From an uncultured Alphaproteobacteria bacterium (GTDB lineage Bacteria; Pseudomonadota; Alphaproteobacteria; RF32; CAG-239), in contig CALXUM010000015.1 of assembly GCA_944391685.1 (NCBI GenBank), positions 1-39,223 on the forward strand: 39,223 bases of DNA, given 5' to 3'. The notes under the pieces were generated by a model that was given only the letters and a program-made list of their open reading frames with translations, was not told the DNA's origin and ran no database searches. Both the position numbers and the translations under genes were made by a program. Positions 9,459 through 18,569 of the stretch are shown here, one piece after another; the stretch's first letter is position 1, and each line of letters starts with the position of its first letter.

Positions 9459-10088
9459 ATGTATAATAATCATAAGTTTGATGTTTACGACGGTGCACTG
9501 GTGCCGATGGTTATTGAACAAACCTCCAAAGGAGAGCGTTCGTTTGATATATATTCTCGCCTTTTAAAAGAACGTATAATCTTCTTAACCGGAGAGGTTA
9601 ATGATGAGGTTTCCTCTCTGGTTTGTGCTCAACTCTTGTTTTTGGAATCAGAAAATCCCAAGAAAGACATATTCCTTTATATTAATTCACCCGGAGGTTC
9701 GGTCACTGCCGGCATGGCTATGTATGACACCATGCAATACATTAGTTGTGATGTAAACACCTTGTGCATAGGTCAGGCATGTTCAATGGGTTCTTTGCTG
9801 CTCACGGCCGGAGCTAAGGGAAAGCGTTTTTCATTACCTAATTCTCAGATAATGATTCACCAGCCGTCCGGTGGTTTTCAAGGTCAGGCAACAGATATGG
9901 AAATCCGCACCAAAGTTATTTTGGATATGAAAAAACGCCTAAATAAAATATATGCCGAAAAGACAGGGCAAAAGTTATCAGTCATTGAAAAAGCCATGGA
10001 AAGAGATAATTTTATGACACCTGATGAGGCCAAAAAATTTGGTCTTATTGATCACATAGTTACTTCACGTGAAGAAATTATAAAATAA
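9459..10088 (+). CDS. clpP: ATP-dependent Clp protease proteolytic subunit
   Basis: ClpP forms the barrel-shaped serine protease that degrades proteins unfolded by ClpX or ClpA. The 209-residue product shows the catalytic triad Ser109 ([10 protein letters not shown]), His134 (IMIHQPSGG) and Asp183 ([11 protein letters not shown]), and the conserved [12 protein letters not shown] segment near residues 74-85. AAGGAAG precedes the ATG. The ClpX gene starts 10 bases after the stop, giving the classical clpP-clpX operon. Confidence 0.97.
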   Translation: MYNNHKFDVYDGALVPMVIEQTSKGERSFDIYSRLLKERIIFLTGEVNDEVSSLVCAQLLFLESENPKKDIFLYINSPGGSVTAGMAMYDTMQYISCDVNTLCIGQACSMGSLLLTAGAKGKRFSLPNSQIMIHQPSGGFQGQATDMEIRTKVILDMKKRLNKIYAEKTGQKLSVIEKAMERDNFMTPDEAKKFGLIDHIVTSREEIIK

Positions 10089-10098
10089 GGAAAAAATC

Positions 10099-11367
10099 AT
10101 GAGTGATAAAGATAATTCGAATGAAATTTTGCACTGTTCTTTTTGCGGCAAAAGCCAAAATGAGGTCAAAAAGCTGATTGCCGGTCGTGGTGTATATATT
10201 TGTGATGAATGTATTGAGGTTTGCATAAATATCGTTGCCGATGAGATGGCTGAAATCAGCAAAGAAGAAAACGGAGGTATCGGAGCTTCAAGTTTGCCTT
10301 CTCCGTCTAAGATAAAGGAATTTTTGGACCAATATGTCATTGGTCAGGATTATGCTAAAAAGGTCCTTTCGGTAGCGGTTTATAACCACTACAAACGCTT
10401 AAGCTCCAAAAAGACCAATAAAGATGTGGAAATTTCAAAATCCAACGTAATTTTGATTGGTTCAACCGGCAGCGGAAAAACTTTGTTAGCTCAGACCTTG
10501 GCCAAGATATTGGATGTTCCGTTTGCTATTGCCGATGCCACAACTTTGACTGAGGCAGGCTATGTTGGGGAGGATGTTGAAAATATTATCCTCAAATTGG
10601 TACAAAACGCCAATTATGACATTGAAAAAGCCCAACGTGGTATTGTCTATATTGATGAGATTGATAAAATTACTCGCAAGACCGATGGCCCGTCAATAAC
10701 TCGTGATGTTTCAGGTGAGGGTGTTCAGCAGGCTTTACTGAAAATAATTGAAGGAACAATAGCCAATGTTCCGCCACAAGGTGGTCGCAAACATCCGCAA
10801 CAAGAGTTTCTGCATGTTGATACCACCAATATCTTGTTTATTTGCGGTGGTGCCTTTGCCGGTTTAGAGAAGATAGTCAGCCGTCGTGGCAAAGAAACAT
10901 CAATCGGTTTTGGAGCTAAAGTTGCCGCTAAAGAGGAAAGAGGCATAGGAGAGATAATCAAAGATGTTCAGCCGGAAGACTTGCTGAAATATGGTCTTAT
11001 TCCTGAGTTTGTAGGTCGTTTGCCAATCATTGCCACTTTAAATGATTTAGATGAGAATGCCTTGGTTAAAGTTTTAACGGAGCCCAAAAATGCTTTGGTT
11101 AAACAATATAAAACCATGTTTGAAATGGAAGGTGTTACTCTAACCTTTACTGATGATGCTTTGCGTGCCATAGCCAAAAAGGCAATTGAACGAAAGACAG
11201 GTGCTCGCGGTTTAAGAGCCATCATGGAAGATAATTTGCTTGAATTAATGTATGAAATTCCGGATCGCAAAGATATAACGGAGATTATCATTGATGATAA
11301 AGTAATAAATGATGGTAAGGAGCCAAAGTTTATAACAGATAAAAAAGAGAAACAAAAAGCCTCTTAA
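10099..11367 (+). CDS. clpX: ATP-dependent Clp protease ATP-binding subunit ClpX
   Basis: The N-terminal zinc-binding domain has Cys13, Cys16, Cys35 and Cys38. The AAA+ core has Walker A GSTGSGKT (121-128; the family often has GPTGSGKT), pore loop GYVG (154-157), Walker B IVYIDE (182-187) and the RKH loop [10 protein letters not shown]. The 422-residue length is normal for the family. It recognises and unfolds tagged substrates and feeds them to ClpP, encoded 10 bases upstream. AAGGA lies before the ATG. The common downstream partner lon is not here; an HdeD-type membrane protein follows. Confidence 0.97.
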   Translation: MSDKDNSNEILHCSFCGKSQNEVKKLIAGRGVYICDECIEVCINIVADEMAEISKEENGGIGASSLPSPSKIKEFLDQYVIGQDYAKKVLSVAVYNHYKRLSSKKTNKDVEISKSNVILIGSTGSGKTLLAQTLAKILDVPFAIADATTLTEAGYVGEDVENIILKLVQNANYDIEKAQRGIVYIDEIDKITRKTDGPSITRDVSGEGVQQALLKIIEGTIANVPPQGGRKHPQQEFLHVDTTNILFICGGAFAGLEKIVSRRGKETSIGFGAKVAAKEERGIGEIIKDVQPEDLLKYGLIPEFVGRLPIIATLNDLDENALVKVLTEPKNALVKQYKTMFEMEGVTLTFTDDALRAIAKKAIERKTGARGLRAIMEDNLLELMYEIPDRKDITEIIIDDKVINDGKEPKFITDKKEKQKAS

Positions 11368-11414
11368 ATATTTAAACTGCAACCGGAATTGAAAAAATAT
11401 AGATTAATAACTAC

Positions 11415-11451
11415 TTTTATAAATGAAATTTATTCATTTTTATAAAAGGAG
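11415..11451 (+). promoter_or_regulatory. AU-rich hairpin abutting the Shine-Dalgarno of the HdeD-like gene
   Basis: TTTTATAAATGAA (11415-11427) pairs, with a two-base bulge, to TTCATTTTTATAAAA (11433-11447). The ribosome site AAGGAG (11446-11451) begins inside the last bases of the stem. It may modulate translation start or simply be a weak terminator after clpX. Confidence 0.4.
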
Positions 11452-11458
11452 AATGCAT

Positions 11459-11992
11459 ATGGTTGCAGATGCAATAAAAAAACATATAAGTGCTTGGCAT
11501 TTGGTTGCCGGTATCATTATGGCTATATTGGGTATATATATGTGGCTAAACCCTCTTGTCAGTATGATGGCTTTATCAATTTATTTAGGAGTTGCTTTTA
11601 TTGTCATTGGGGCAGGGTATTTGATGTTTTCATTTACCTTTGAATCCGGCTGGTATATGTTAATCGGCGTTTTGGATCTATTGGTTGGAGTTATTTTTGT
11701 AACTAACTTGGGGGTCACAACGGCTTCTTTACCGATAATCTTTGCTCTATGGTGCTTGGCGGTTGGCGTAATCCAAATCGGGGCAGCTTTTCATAAGCAA
11801 AAAAATCAACAATCTTGGAGCAGATCTTTAGGTGCTGGTATTTTTGGTGTTTTATTTGCGTTTTTGATTTTGGCTTACCCGTCAATAGGCATTTTCACCA
11901 TTACAGCTTTTATGGGAGCCTATGTATTGCTATATGGAATATTAGAAATATTTGAATACGTATATGCTTATAAAATGTTAAAATTAGCCTAG
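11459..11992 (+). CDS. HdeD/DUF308 family membrane protein
   Basis: The start at 11459 is preferred because AAGGAG lies seven bases upstream; an in-frame ATG at 11423 falls inside a hairpin and has no ribosome site. The resulting 177-residue protein is almost entirely membrane helices, about six in three pairs, with the internal repeat pattern of DUF308 (LGVAFIVIGAGYLMFSF, then a second SLPIIFALWCLAVGVIQIG copy). HdeD proteins are inner-membrane proteins linked to acid resistance in enterobacteria; the molecular activity is unknown. It lies 91 bases after clpX and ends at a strong terminator. Confidence 0.85.
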   Translation: MVADAIKKHISAWHLVAGIIMAILGIYMWLNPLVSMMALSIYLGVAFIVIGAGYLMFSFTFESGWYMLIGVLDLLVGVIFVTNLGVTTASLPIIFALWCLAVGVIQIGAAFHKQKNQQSWSRSLGAGIFGVLFAFLILAYPSIGIFTITAFMGAYVLLYGILEIFEYVYAYKMLKLA

Positions 11993-12002
11993 ATAAGACA
12001 AT

Positions 12003-12031
12003 AAAAAACCTCCCCTCAGGGGAGGTTTTTT
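12003..12031. terminator. bidirectional intrinsic terminator
   Basis: AAAAAACCTCCCC pairs with GGGGAGGTTTTTT around a three-base loop, between the stops of two convergent genes (11992 and 12034). The T run on each strand lets it work in both directions. Confidence 0.93.
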
Positions 12032-12033
12032 CA

Positions 12034-12999
12034 TCATCTGATATGTTTTTGAACCATTAAAGGCGGCAAACTTTTGTTAGTTTGTGCTTTTGTGGCTTTG
12101 GCATACATAATAGGTTCTCCTTGATTTTTGCCTGAAATCATCTCAAAATCACTTCCCTTTTGTGAACCTAAAAATTTAGCATATAGTTCAGGTGATTGAT
12201 CCAGTATGGCCGCACATAATTCAGGAGATTTTTCCAGCGTTTGCGGCGTTAGCTTTATCGATCCGTCAATAGGAACAAATGCATATATTCCTTGAGCATC
12301 TTTATAGTTATTTTCAAAATACTCACCGGCAACCTCTTTCCCGTCAGAACAATATACCCCGTTTTCTATAACAATAAGAATATGCCCGTATTTGTGTCCC
12401 TCGCATTTAGGAATTACCACAACTGTGTTTGGTGGACATTTTTTTACCTCTTTAATGTTAGCAAGAGGAACAGTCATAAATCTGGGAGACTTTGATAAAT
12501 TATTTTTTTCTTGGCATGCGGATAAGTTACTTGATATTGGTTCTTCATATACTCTATTTAGAAGACGCTTTACAGCTCCGGCACAATAACCCTGAGGATT
12601 TTGATTCAAGGAGGCGAATACTTCTTTGCTTTCTCCGCGGCTGTTTCTAATAGTATAATGAAAACCCTTTGAAAGTATTGAGTGAATTTTTTCTTTGCTT
12701 GGACCGGGTTGAATATTTTCTAAGAAATCTGGAGATAATTTTATATCAGGATTGGCATCCAAAACTTTTTTCAAATCAGCAATACTTAAGGTAATATCTT
12801 TGTTTATGAGATTAACTTTATCATCAGAAAGATTATTTGAAAAACTTTGTTCAACGGGAGAAATTTTTTTGTCTTTACCAATACTTCTATCCGAACCGGG
12901 AGCAGATAAACCGCTCTGCGTCGGCAACATGGTAGCTACAAGTGCTGCAAATTCAATACTTCTTTTTTTGAGAGCCTCTATTTTCTTTTTAACATCCAT
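12034..12999 (-). CDS. uncharacterised protein with possible papain/NlpC-like cysteine hydrolase core
   Basis: The 321-residue protein is not recognised as a named family. Residues 134-147 read NPQGYCAGAVKRLL, with Cys139 at the start of a helix. Residues 203-219 read KYGHILIVIENGVYCSD, with His206 opening a beta strand. This Cys-helix then His-strand order, with a downstream polar Ser/Asp, is the layout of CHAP, NlpC/P60 and effector-type amidases. The N-terminal 90 residues are polar and low in structure. The C-terminus has a doublet (KSPELCAAIL, then QSPELYAKFL). No signal peptide is convincing, although residues 18-34 are mildly hydrophobic. GGAAG precedes the ATG. Catalysis is inference only. 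Confidence 0.6.
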   Translation of the reverse strand: MDVKKKIEALKKRSIEFAALVATMLPTQSGLSAPGSDRSIGKDKKISPVEQSFSNNLSDDKVNLINKDITLSIADLKKVLDANPDIKLSPDFLENIQPGPSKEKIHSILSKGFHYTIRNSRGESKEVFASLNQNPQGYCAGAVKRLLNRVYEEPISSNLSACQEKNNLSKSPRFMTVPLANIKEVKKCPPNTVVVIPKCEGHKYGHILIVIENGVYCSDGKEVAGEYFENNYKDAQGIYAFVPIDGSIKLTPQTLEKSPELCAAILDQSPELYAKFLGSQKGSDFEMISGKNQGEPIMYAKATKAQTNKSLPPLMVQKHIR

Positions 13000-13113
13000 T
13001 ACCGTAACTTCCTAATTTCATTTTTCTGCTATTCTGTCTAAATATTATCACAAAACTTAAAAGTTGTAAATGCTTTTTAGATTATTTTTTTTACTATAAC
13101 TATTTGTATATAC

Positions 13114-14463
13114 CTAATTTTTTGTTTTTATGCTAACGCTGAATTTCCCATCTTTATTATCAAAAGAAACCTTGCATCCGTAAAAATCAGCGATACGCAA
13201 AACGATTGAAAGTCCCAAACCGCTGCCGGTTTCTTTTTGTCCGGCCGGGCGGAAGAATCTTTCGCCCAAACGAGTAAGAGTGTCTTTGTCTAAATCTATT
13301 CCTGAATTGCTAACAATCAACTCTTTATTTTTAATCATTATTTCAATAGTTGCTTCTTTATGGCTGTATTTTATTGCATTGTCAAGCAAATTACGTACCA
13401 TCAGAGCGGCTAAAGTCTGATTGCCGTTATCAAAAGGAGGCGTTCCGTTTACATCAAGTTTAAAAGCTATGTTTTTGCTTTCTGCTGCGGGAGTATACTC
13501 CTCTTTTAATATATTTATAATTTGTGGCCAATTAATTTGTTGTTTGTCGCTTTCCTGCTCAAAAGAAGCCTCAAGTCTTGACAATGCCAAAAGTTGTTCC
13601 ACCAAACGAGCAGAGCGTTCAATACCTATTTCAAGTTTTTGCATGGCATTATTGCGAGATGCTTCATCATCAATACTCAACCGTAAAACTTCCAATTGAA
13701 CTTTTAATGCCGTTAATGGAGAGCGTAATTCATGAGCAGAGTCTGAAATAAAACTGCGTTCTCTTTTTAATAATTCATCAATCTGAGCAAATTGAACATT
13801 AAGAGCTCTTATAAGCGGCAGTATTTCTTGCGGAATTCCGTCTTCTGGCAAAGGGGATAGATCTTCAGTTTTACGAAAATGCAAATCAAAAGCAAGCTTA
13901 CGTAAAGGAGCAAACTCCCTGCTGATCATAAAAACTATCAAAATCAACAAAAGCAATAATCCGCCGCCCCAAGGCAACATAAATTCTTCTGCCATGTCTA
14001 AAGCAATATCATTGCGATATTCAAGCTCTTGTCCGACAGCAATCAAAAACTTCTCATCAGCTGATTTTATAAATACAATACGCCAATCTTCATCATCAAT
14101 TTTAAGGTTTACAAAACGACCTTCATCTTGGTTATCAAAATGAAAATAACGTCCATTTTCATTATCATGAAAAATAATTCTGCCGTCTTGGTTAAACACG
14201 GCAAATCCGATTGCCTCATCTTCTTCATCGGCATTTTTAATGTTTTTGATTATTTTATTTGTTCTTTGTTGTGTTTCCGGAGAAATGATGTTCCAATCAC
14301 TTGCAGCAAGTTGTCTGGCTAAAAGCATTTGATAAGTATCAAAAAACTCATCAACTTTTTCTTTGGTTTCATGCCAAGACAAAGCTCCGGCAATAACCCA
14401 AATCAGGCAAGATATTCCGGTGAAGAAAACAATCAAACGCAAACGTAAGCTAAGCTTTTTCAT
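13114..14463 (-). CDS. qseC: QseC/PmrB-type sensor histidine kinase
   Basis: Two membrane helices (about residues 10-29 and 164-180) flank a periplasmic sensor domain of about 135 residues. The dimerisation and phosphoacceptor motif is [14 protein letters not shown] with His244. The ATPase domain shows the N box [10 protein letters not shown] and the G box GSGLGLSIV. It overlaps its response regulator by four bases (ATGA), so the pair is co-translated. The order ygiW-regulator-kinase and the PmrA/QseB-type box upstream support a QseBC-like system for envelope or cation stress. The signal is unknown, and the exact orthology (QseC, PmrB or TctE) is not settled by sequence alone. Confidence 0.88.
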   Translation of the reverse strand: MKKLSLRLRLIVFFTGISCLIWVIAGALSWHETKEKVDEFFDTYQMLLARQLAASDWNIISPETQQRTNKIIKNIKNADEEDEAIGFAVFNQDGRIIFHDNENGRYFHFDNQDEGRFVNLKIDDEDWRIVFIKSADEKFLIAVGQELEYRNDIALDMAEEFMLPWGGGLLLLLILIVFMISREFAPLRKLAFDLHFRKTEDLSPLPEDGIPQEILPLIRALNVQFAQIDELLKRERSFISDSAHELRSPLTALKVQLEVLRLSIDDEASRNNAMQKLEIGIERSARLVEQLLALSRLEASFEQESDKQQINWPQIINILKEEYTPAAESKNIAFKLDVNGTPPFDNGNQTLAALMVRNLLDNAIKYSHKEATIEIMIKNKELIVSNSGIDLDKDTLTRLGERFFRPAGQKETGSGLGLSIVLRIADFYGCKVSFDNKDGKFSVSIKTKN

Positions 14464-15119
14464 GCATCCTCCATAATATAGCCGATCTTATTGATGGTTT
14501 TTATTATATCTTTTCCCAGTTTTTTACGCAAATTATGAACGTGAACTTCAACCGCATTACTTTGTACTTCATCATCCCAAGAATATATTTTATTTTCAAT
14601 CACTTCTTTTGACATAACTTTGTTTTTATTATGTAGTAAAAGCTCTAAAAGAGCTGTCTCTTTGGGCGATAATGTTATTTCTTTTTCACCTTTGCAAACT
14701 TTTTTGGTTTGCGGGTCAAAGCTAACATCCTTGAAAGAAAGTTTTGGTGTAAGTTGTCCGCTTTGACGACGAATAAGAGCATTTAATCTGGCTTGCACCT
14801 CTAATAGAGAAAAAGGTTTCCCTAAATAATCATCGGCTCCGCTGTTTAGTCCGGCAATCCTTTGGTCAACATCTCCTCTTGCTGTCAAGATTAATACAGG
14901 CTCTAATCTTTTTTTATTTCTCCATTCTTTTAAGATGGAAAGTCCGTCACGTCCGGGGAGGCCCAGATCAAGGATGACCGCCTCATAAGGAGCCTGGTAA
15001 AGAGCTTCTTGTCCGTCAAGTCCATCGGTGAACCAATCTATGGTGAAGCCTAGTTTTTCTAAGCCTGTTTTTAATCCGTCACCGATAAGGTTGTCATCCT
15101 CAATCAATAAAATTCGCAT
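14460..15119 (-). CDS. qseB: OmpR-family response regulator, QseB/PmrA type
   Basis: The 219-residue regulator has a receiver domain with the acidic pocket EDD (7-9), the phosphoacceptor Asp51 ([12 protein letters not shown]) and the conserved KPF near residue 100. A winged-helix DNA-binding domain follows ([17 protein letters not shown], then [16 protein letters not shown]). That last motif is typical of the QseB/PmrA/BasR branch. It is transcribed after the ygiW-like gene with a 21-base gap and overlaps the kinase gene by four bases. The perfect CTTAAG-N5-CTTAAG element upstream of the operon is the known type of site for this branch, suggesting autoregulation. Confidence 0.9.
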   Translation of the reverse strand: MRILLIEDDNLIGDGLKTGLEKLGFTIDWFTDGLDGQEALYQAPYEAVILDLGLPGRDGLSILKEWRNKKRLEPVLILTARGDVDQRIAGLNSGADDYLGKPFSLLEVQARLNALIRRQSGQLTPKLSFKDVSFDPQTKKVCKGEKEITLSPKETALLELLLHNKNKVMSKEVIENKIYSWDDEVQSNAVEVHVHNLRKKLGKDIIKTINKIGYIMEDA

Positions 15120-15140
15120 AGGCCGTTCCGTATTTTTTTA

Positions 15141-15506
15141 TTATTTTTTCAAGCTTATTGTATCAACATCTACTTCGGTTTTGAAGAGATCTTTATCAAT
15201 TTCTCCTTGAATGGTAACAGTATCTTGCGGAGTAACGTTCAAACCTCTCCAATCATCGTTATCGATTTCAACGGTTATAGAACCGGTTGCATCTTTGAAC
15301 AAATATTTTTCATTGCCAAGGCTTTTTTCAATCTGTCCGTTAAGAACTACTGCAGAATCATCTCTCATTTCCAAAGCTTGAGCTACTGTTGACGGTTGAA
15401 TACCAGGACCTTGAAAACCGCCGCCGGCTTGAAAACCTGATGCCAAAGCACTGCCGCTCAAAGTTACTGACAAAGCTAAAACAGAAGTTGCTAAAAATTT
15501 ATTCAT
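15141..15506 (-). CDS. ygiW: YgiW-type periplasmic OB-fold (BOF) stress protein
   Basis: A 22-residue signal peptide ends near SGSALAS, so the product is periplasmic. The mature part matches the bacterial OB-fold (BOF) family: a start block PSTVAQALEMRDDSAVVLNG, then YLFKDATGSITVEID, and the conserved DDWRGLNV motif. Family members (YgiW/VisP, YdeI) are linked to tolerance of envelope stress and cationic compounds. It is the first gene of the operon with the two-component pair, the same partnership as in enterobacteria. AAAGGAG lies before the ATG. Confidence 0.9.
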   Translation of the reverse strand: MNKFLATSVLALSVTLSGSALASGFQAGGGFQGPGIQPSTVAQALEMRDDSAVVLNGQIEKSLGNEKYLFKDATGSITVEIDNDDWRGLNVTPQDTVTIQGEIDKDLFKTEVDVDTISLKK

Positions 15507-15569
15507 CTTATTTCTCCTTTATAAAAGTTAAGTTGTTATCTGATTACAACTCTACTACAACATTGCTAA

Positions 15570-15586
15570 CTTAAGAAACGCTTAAG
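15570..15586 (-). promoter_or_regulatory. PmrA/QseB-type regulator box
   Basis: CTTAAG-AAACG-CTTAAG on the given strand (CTTAAG-CGTTT-CTTAAG in the gene direction) is an exact match to the direct-repeat consensus YTTAAK-N5-YTTAAK known for PmrA and similar OmpR-family regulators. It lies 64 bases upstream of the ygiW-like start. A possible -10, TAGAGT, is about 16 bases further downstream. Confidence 0.75.
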
Positions 15587-15657
15587 GCTTATAAAAAAGT
15601 TCAAAAAACATAAAAATTTTTTATAAGTGATTGAAAATAAACAAAAAAAATTTTAAA

Positions 15658-17265
15658 TTATTTTTTACTCAAATTCTTATATTGTGTCCAACCTCCGGCA
15701 TAACTTAAGATATTTTTAAACCCGTTTTGGCTTAAAATCCTGGCCACAACGTAGCTGGTATAGCCTTTAACACAGTGAATCATAATGGTTTTATCTTTGG
15801 GTAACTCAACCAGTCTTTGCCGGATTTGAGCAGCCGGAATATTTATTGCTCCGTTTATATGCTCTTTATCATACATGGCTTTAGGCCTTACATCTAAAAC
15901 TAGCATATTATCAAAGTCTGTACCAAAATAAGGCTTAACTAATCCCTGGCGGGCATTTTCTATTGCCATACCAATAAGATTTATTGGATCTTTAGCTCCT
16001 GAGTAAGGAGGAGCATAGCAAAGCTCGGCATCACGTAAATCTGCAACCGAACCGCCAAGACGCATAATAGTAGCTATAACATCGATTCTTTTATCGATTC
16101 CATCATGTCCGATTGCTTGTGCTCCGAGTATTTTTCCTTTTTTATCATATAACACTTTCAGGCTCAAAGCAGAAGCATCTGGATAGTATCCGGCATGAGA
16201 ATTAGCTATAATCATCATCTTTTCATATTTGATGCCGTTTCTTTGTAATTGCTTTTCGTTATTACCGGTAAAAGCAGCTGTAAGACTAAAAACTTTAACG
16301 ATTCCGCTTCCCTGTGTGCCGGTATAAGGGTAGGGAGAATTTTCTGCAATATGGTCAGCAATCAGTCGACCTTGACGGTTGGCTGGGCCGGCCAAAGCAA
16401 TCATGGCTAAAGAACCGGAAACGAAATCAGTAACTGCCACATTATCACCGCATGCATAAATATCTGGAAAATTTGTTTGCATATATTGATTGGTTATGAT
16501 TGAACCTCTGTCGGTTAATTTAATTCCGGCATTTTTGGCAATTTCTGTTTCTGGTCTTACGCCGATAGCCAAGATAATCATATCAGCTTTAATTTTTTTA
16601 CCGGAGTTTAGAACTGCACCTTCAGAATTTATTTCAACCAAGCTGTCAGATAGATGAAGATTTATGCCGTTTTCTTTCATTTCTGAATGAATTTGGCAAA
16701 CCATATCCTCATCCAAAGGTGGCAAAACTTGGGATGACATTTCTACCAAAGAAGTTTTTATGCCTAAATGACAAATGTTTTCGGCAACCTCTACTCCGAT
16801 GAAGCCTCCGCCAATGACAACAGCATTTTGAGGATTATTTGAGGCAATAAATGATTTTATTTTATCTGCATCGGCAAGATGTTTCACCACAAAAGTTGGA
16901 AGATTTTCCATTCCCTTTATTTCTGGAATAAACGGCTTGGCTCCGCTTGCCAAAACCAATTTGTCATAAGGAAACTCCTCACCGTTGGCGGAGATAACTA
17001 CTTTATTTTTAGAATCAATTTTTATGGCAGTAGTATTTAGCTTGATTTCTATGTTAAAAAGGTTTTTGAAAAGAGCAGGGCTTGCTACTTGCATATTGCC
17101 ACGTTCATTTATAACATCACCAATATAATAAGGAAGGCCGCAACTGGCAATTGATGTCTCTTCTGTTTTTTCTAGAATTGTGATTTCAGCAGCATCATTT
17201 AATCTTCTCATTCTGGCAGCAAAACTGGCGCCTGCTGCACCTCCTCCGATAACAACAATTTTCAT
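15658..17265 (-). CDS. FAD/NAD(P)-dependent disulfide reductase fused to rhodanese (CoA-disulfide reductase-RHD type)
   Basis: Residues 1-440 form a pyridine nucleotide-disulfide oxidoreductase: FAD motif VVIGGGAAGASFA (4-16), single redox Cys42 in ASCGLPYYIG, NAD(P) motif AVVIGGGFIGVEVAE, and the FAD-binding YACGDN. The single Cys rather than CxxxxC is the hallmark of CoA-disulfide reductase and NADH peroxidase-like enzymes. Residues about 450-530 form a rhodanese domain with its own active-site Cys498 in IHCVKGYTSY. The known fusion (CoADR-RHD) reduces CoA disulfides, persulfides or polysulfide. It stands alone, transcribed away from the bioG gene. The exact substrate cannot be assigned. 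Confidence 0.88.
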   Translation of the reverse strand: MKIVVIGGGAAGASFAARMRRLNDAAEITILEKTEETSIASCGLPYYIGDVINERGNMQVASPALFKNLFNIEIKLNTTAIKIDSKNKVVISANGEEFPYDKLVLASGAKPFIPEIKGMENLPTFVVKHLADADKIKSFIASNNPQNAVVIGGGFIGVEVAENICHLGIKTSLVEMSSQVLPPLDEDMVCQIHSEMKENGINLHLSDSLVEINSEGAVLNSGKKIKADMIILAIGVRPETEIAKNAGIKLTDRGSIITNQYMQTNFPDIYACGDNVAVTDFVSGSLAMIALAGPANRQGRLIADHIAENSPYPYTGTQGSGIVKVFSLTAAFTGNNEKQLQRNGIKYEKMMIIANSHAGYYPDASALSLKVLYDKKGKILGAQAIGHDGIDKRIDVIATIMRLGGSVADLRDAELCYAPPYSGAKDPINLIGMAIENARQGLVKPYFGTDFDNMLVLDVRPKAMYDKEHINGAINIPAAQIRQRLVELPKDKTIMIHCVKGYTSYVVARILSQNGFKNILSYAGGWTQYKNLSKK

Positions 17266-17415
17266 ATCTATAAACTCCTTTAATTAATTTAGAGCAATTT
17301 TATAAAAATTTTTGAGTACAAGCAATTAAAAAAACAAGTTAGTTAATGTTTAAATCTGTTGTTACTGATGTGTTCATGATATAACATAAAAATGATTTAA
17401 TTTGGAGATTGGCAA

Positions 17416-18066
17416 ATGCAATATTATTTCAAAAATGCAAGTTCAGATAAGCTGATAGTGTTTTTTTCAGGTTGGGGATGCGATGAAAATCAGTTTGAGA
17501 ATCTAAAAGATAAAGATGATGTTTTAATTTTATATGATTATCAGAATTTGAATTTGGATTTTGATTTTGGCAAATATAAAGAAATTAATTTGCTGGCATA
17601 TTCGGCAGGAGTTTTCATATCTTCAATAATACAAGATAAAATTCCTCACTTAAAAAAGAAAGTAGCTATCAACGGCAATCCTTATTTGTTTGATAAAAAA
17701 TTAGGAATACCTGCTTCCATTATAAAAGTTTTCAAAGAAATAACTTTGGATAATTATTTGGATTTTCGCCGCGAGTATATGGTTGAAACTGAGGAGGATT
17801 ATCAAAGATATAATCAACTTCAATCTTTGCGGACGATTGAAAGCTGTGAAGCCGAACTCATAAGTCTGCAAAAATTATATGAAAAATATAAAAATAATAT
17901 CAAACCTGATTTTGATTTTGCCGTAATGTCGGATAACGACAAAATATTTAACCTGCAACAGCAAAAAGAATTTTACAAAAACAAGGTCGTTATTATACCT
18001 CACACCAAGCACCATGTATTTTTTTGCTTTAATTCATTTGCAGAGATTCTGAGTATAGGAGTATAA
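17416..18066 (+). CDS. bioG: BioG/DUF452-family pimeloyl-ACP methyl ester esterase
   Basis: This 216-residue alpha/beta hydrolase matches the DUF452 group: FFSGWGCDENQF near the start, YDYQNL, and the nucleophile elbow AYSAG with Ser63. Later come the acid SDNDKIF and the His pair TKHHVFF. BioG proteins cut the methyl ester of pimeloyl-ACP to end the BioC-dependent pimelate branch of biotin synthesis. No other biotin gene lies in the window, so the role rests on family resemblance alone. GGAG precedes the ATG. The next gene begins two bases after its stop. Confidence 0.78.
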   Translation: MQYYFKNASSDKLIVFFSGWGCDENQFENLKDKDDVLILYDYQNLNLDFDFGKYKEINLLAYSAGVFISSIIQDKIPHLKKKVAINGNPYLFDKKLGIPASIIKVFKEITLDNYLDFRREYMVETEEDYQRYNQLQSLRTIESCEAELISLQKLYEKYKNNIKPDFDFAVMSDNDKIFNLQQQKEFYKNKVVIIPHTKHHVFFCFNSFAEILSIGV

Positions 18067-18068
18067 AA

Positions 18069-18419
18069 ATGAAAAAAATATATCTGCTTTCAGTATTAAT
18101 ATTTTTAATTTTTGCTTGTGAAAATAATCAAAATAATTTGTTTATCGGTGATTGGATTGAGGATATGCCTGCAAACAAACACTTTGTTCAGGGAATAAGC
18201 TTAAATGCTGATGGTTCGGCCTCTTCAATCGGCATGGCTACTCTTAAATATGAGAAATGGAATTTATCTGGTGATAAAATAACCTTTAGCGGCAAAAGTA
18301 TCGGTAACGGACAGACCATAGATTTTTCAGATACATTTAAGATTATAGAAATAACACCTCATACAATGAAATTAGAAAAAAACGAAAAATATCAAATTAA
18401 ATATCAACGCAAGAATTAA
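18069..18419 (+). CDS. small lipocalin-like lipoprotein
   Basis: This 116-residue protein has a lipoprotein signal peptide (lipobox LIFAC, Cys17). The mature part reads GDWIED at its start, then GISLNADGSASSIGMATLKY, W, and KSIGNGQTIDFSDTF. This is the pattern of small lipocalin-like lipoproteins common in Bacteroidetes, in which a short beta barrel may bind a hydrophobic ligand. It begins two bases after the bioG stop, so it is almost certainly co-transcribed. A functional link to bioG is not obvious. Transfer from a Bacteroidetes gut neighbour is possible but unproven. Confidence 0.78.
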   Translation: MKKIYLLSVLIFLIFACENNQNNLFIGDWIEDMPANKHFVQGISLNADGSASSIGMATLKYEKWNLSGDKITFSGKSIGNGQTIDFSDTFKIIEITPHTMKLEKNEKYQIKYQRKN

Positions 18420-18534
18420 TTTTTTAGTAAGTTAATTGTGTTGATTTATAATTATTTGTAACAAATTTGCTTCTGAATCTTTAAAATGGAATAAAGGTAT
18501 CTATTAAAAAACAGGTTTTTTTTAAATATTTTGC

Positions 18535-18563
18535 TTGATTATAGAAATTTTATTTTGTATGGT
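18535..18563 (+). promoter_or_regulatory. predicted promoter of the structured RNA
   Basis: TTGATT, a 17-bp spacer and TATGGT place a start near 18570, right at the first hairpin. The -35 context GCTTGATT equals that of the tRNA-Leu promoter. Confidence 0.55.
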
Positions 18564-18569
18564 AAGCAC

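Noticed and set aside
10968..11291. 107-codon antisense frame inside clpX
   Set aside because: A shadow of the conserved ClpX coding sequence; the composition is not protein-like for this genome.
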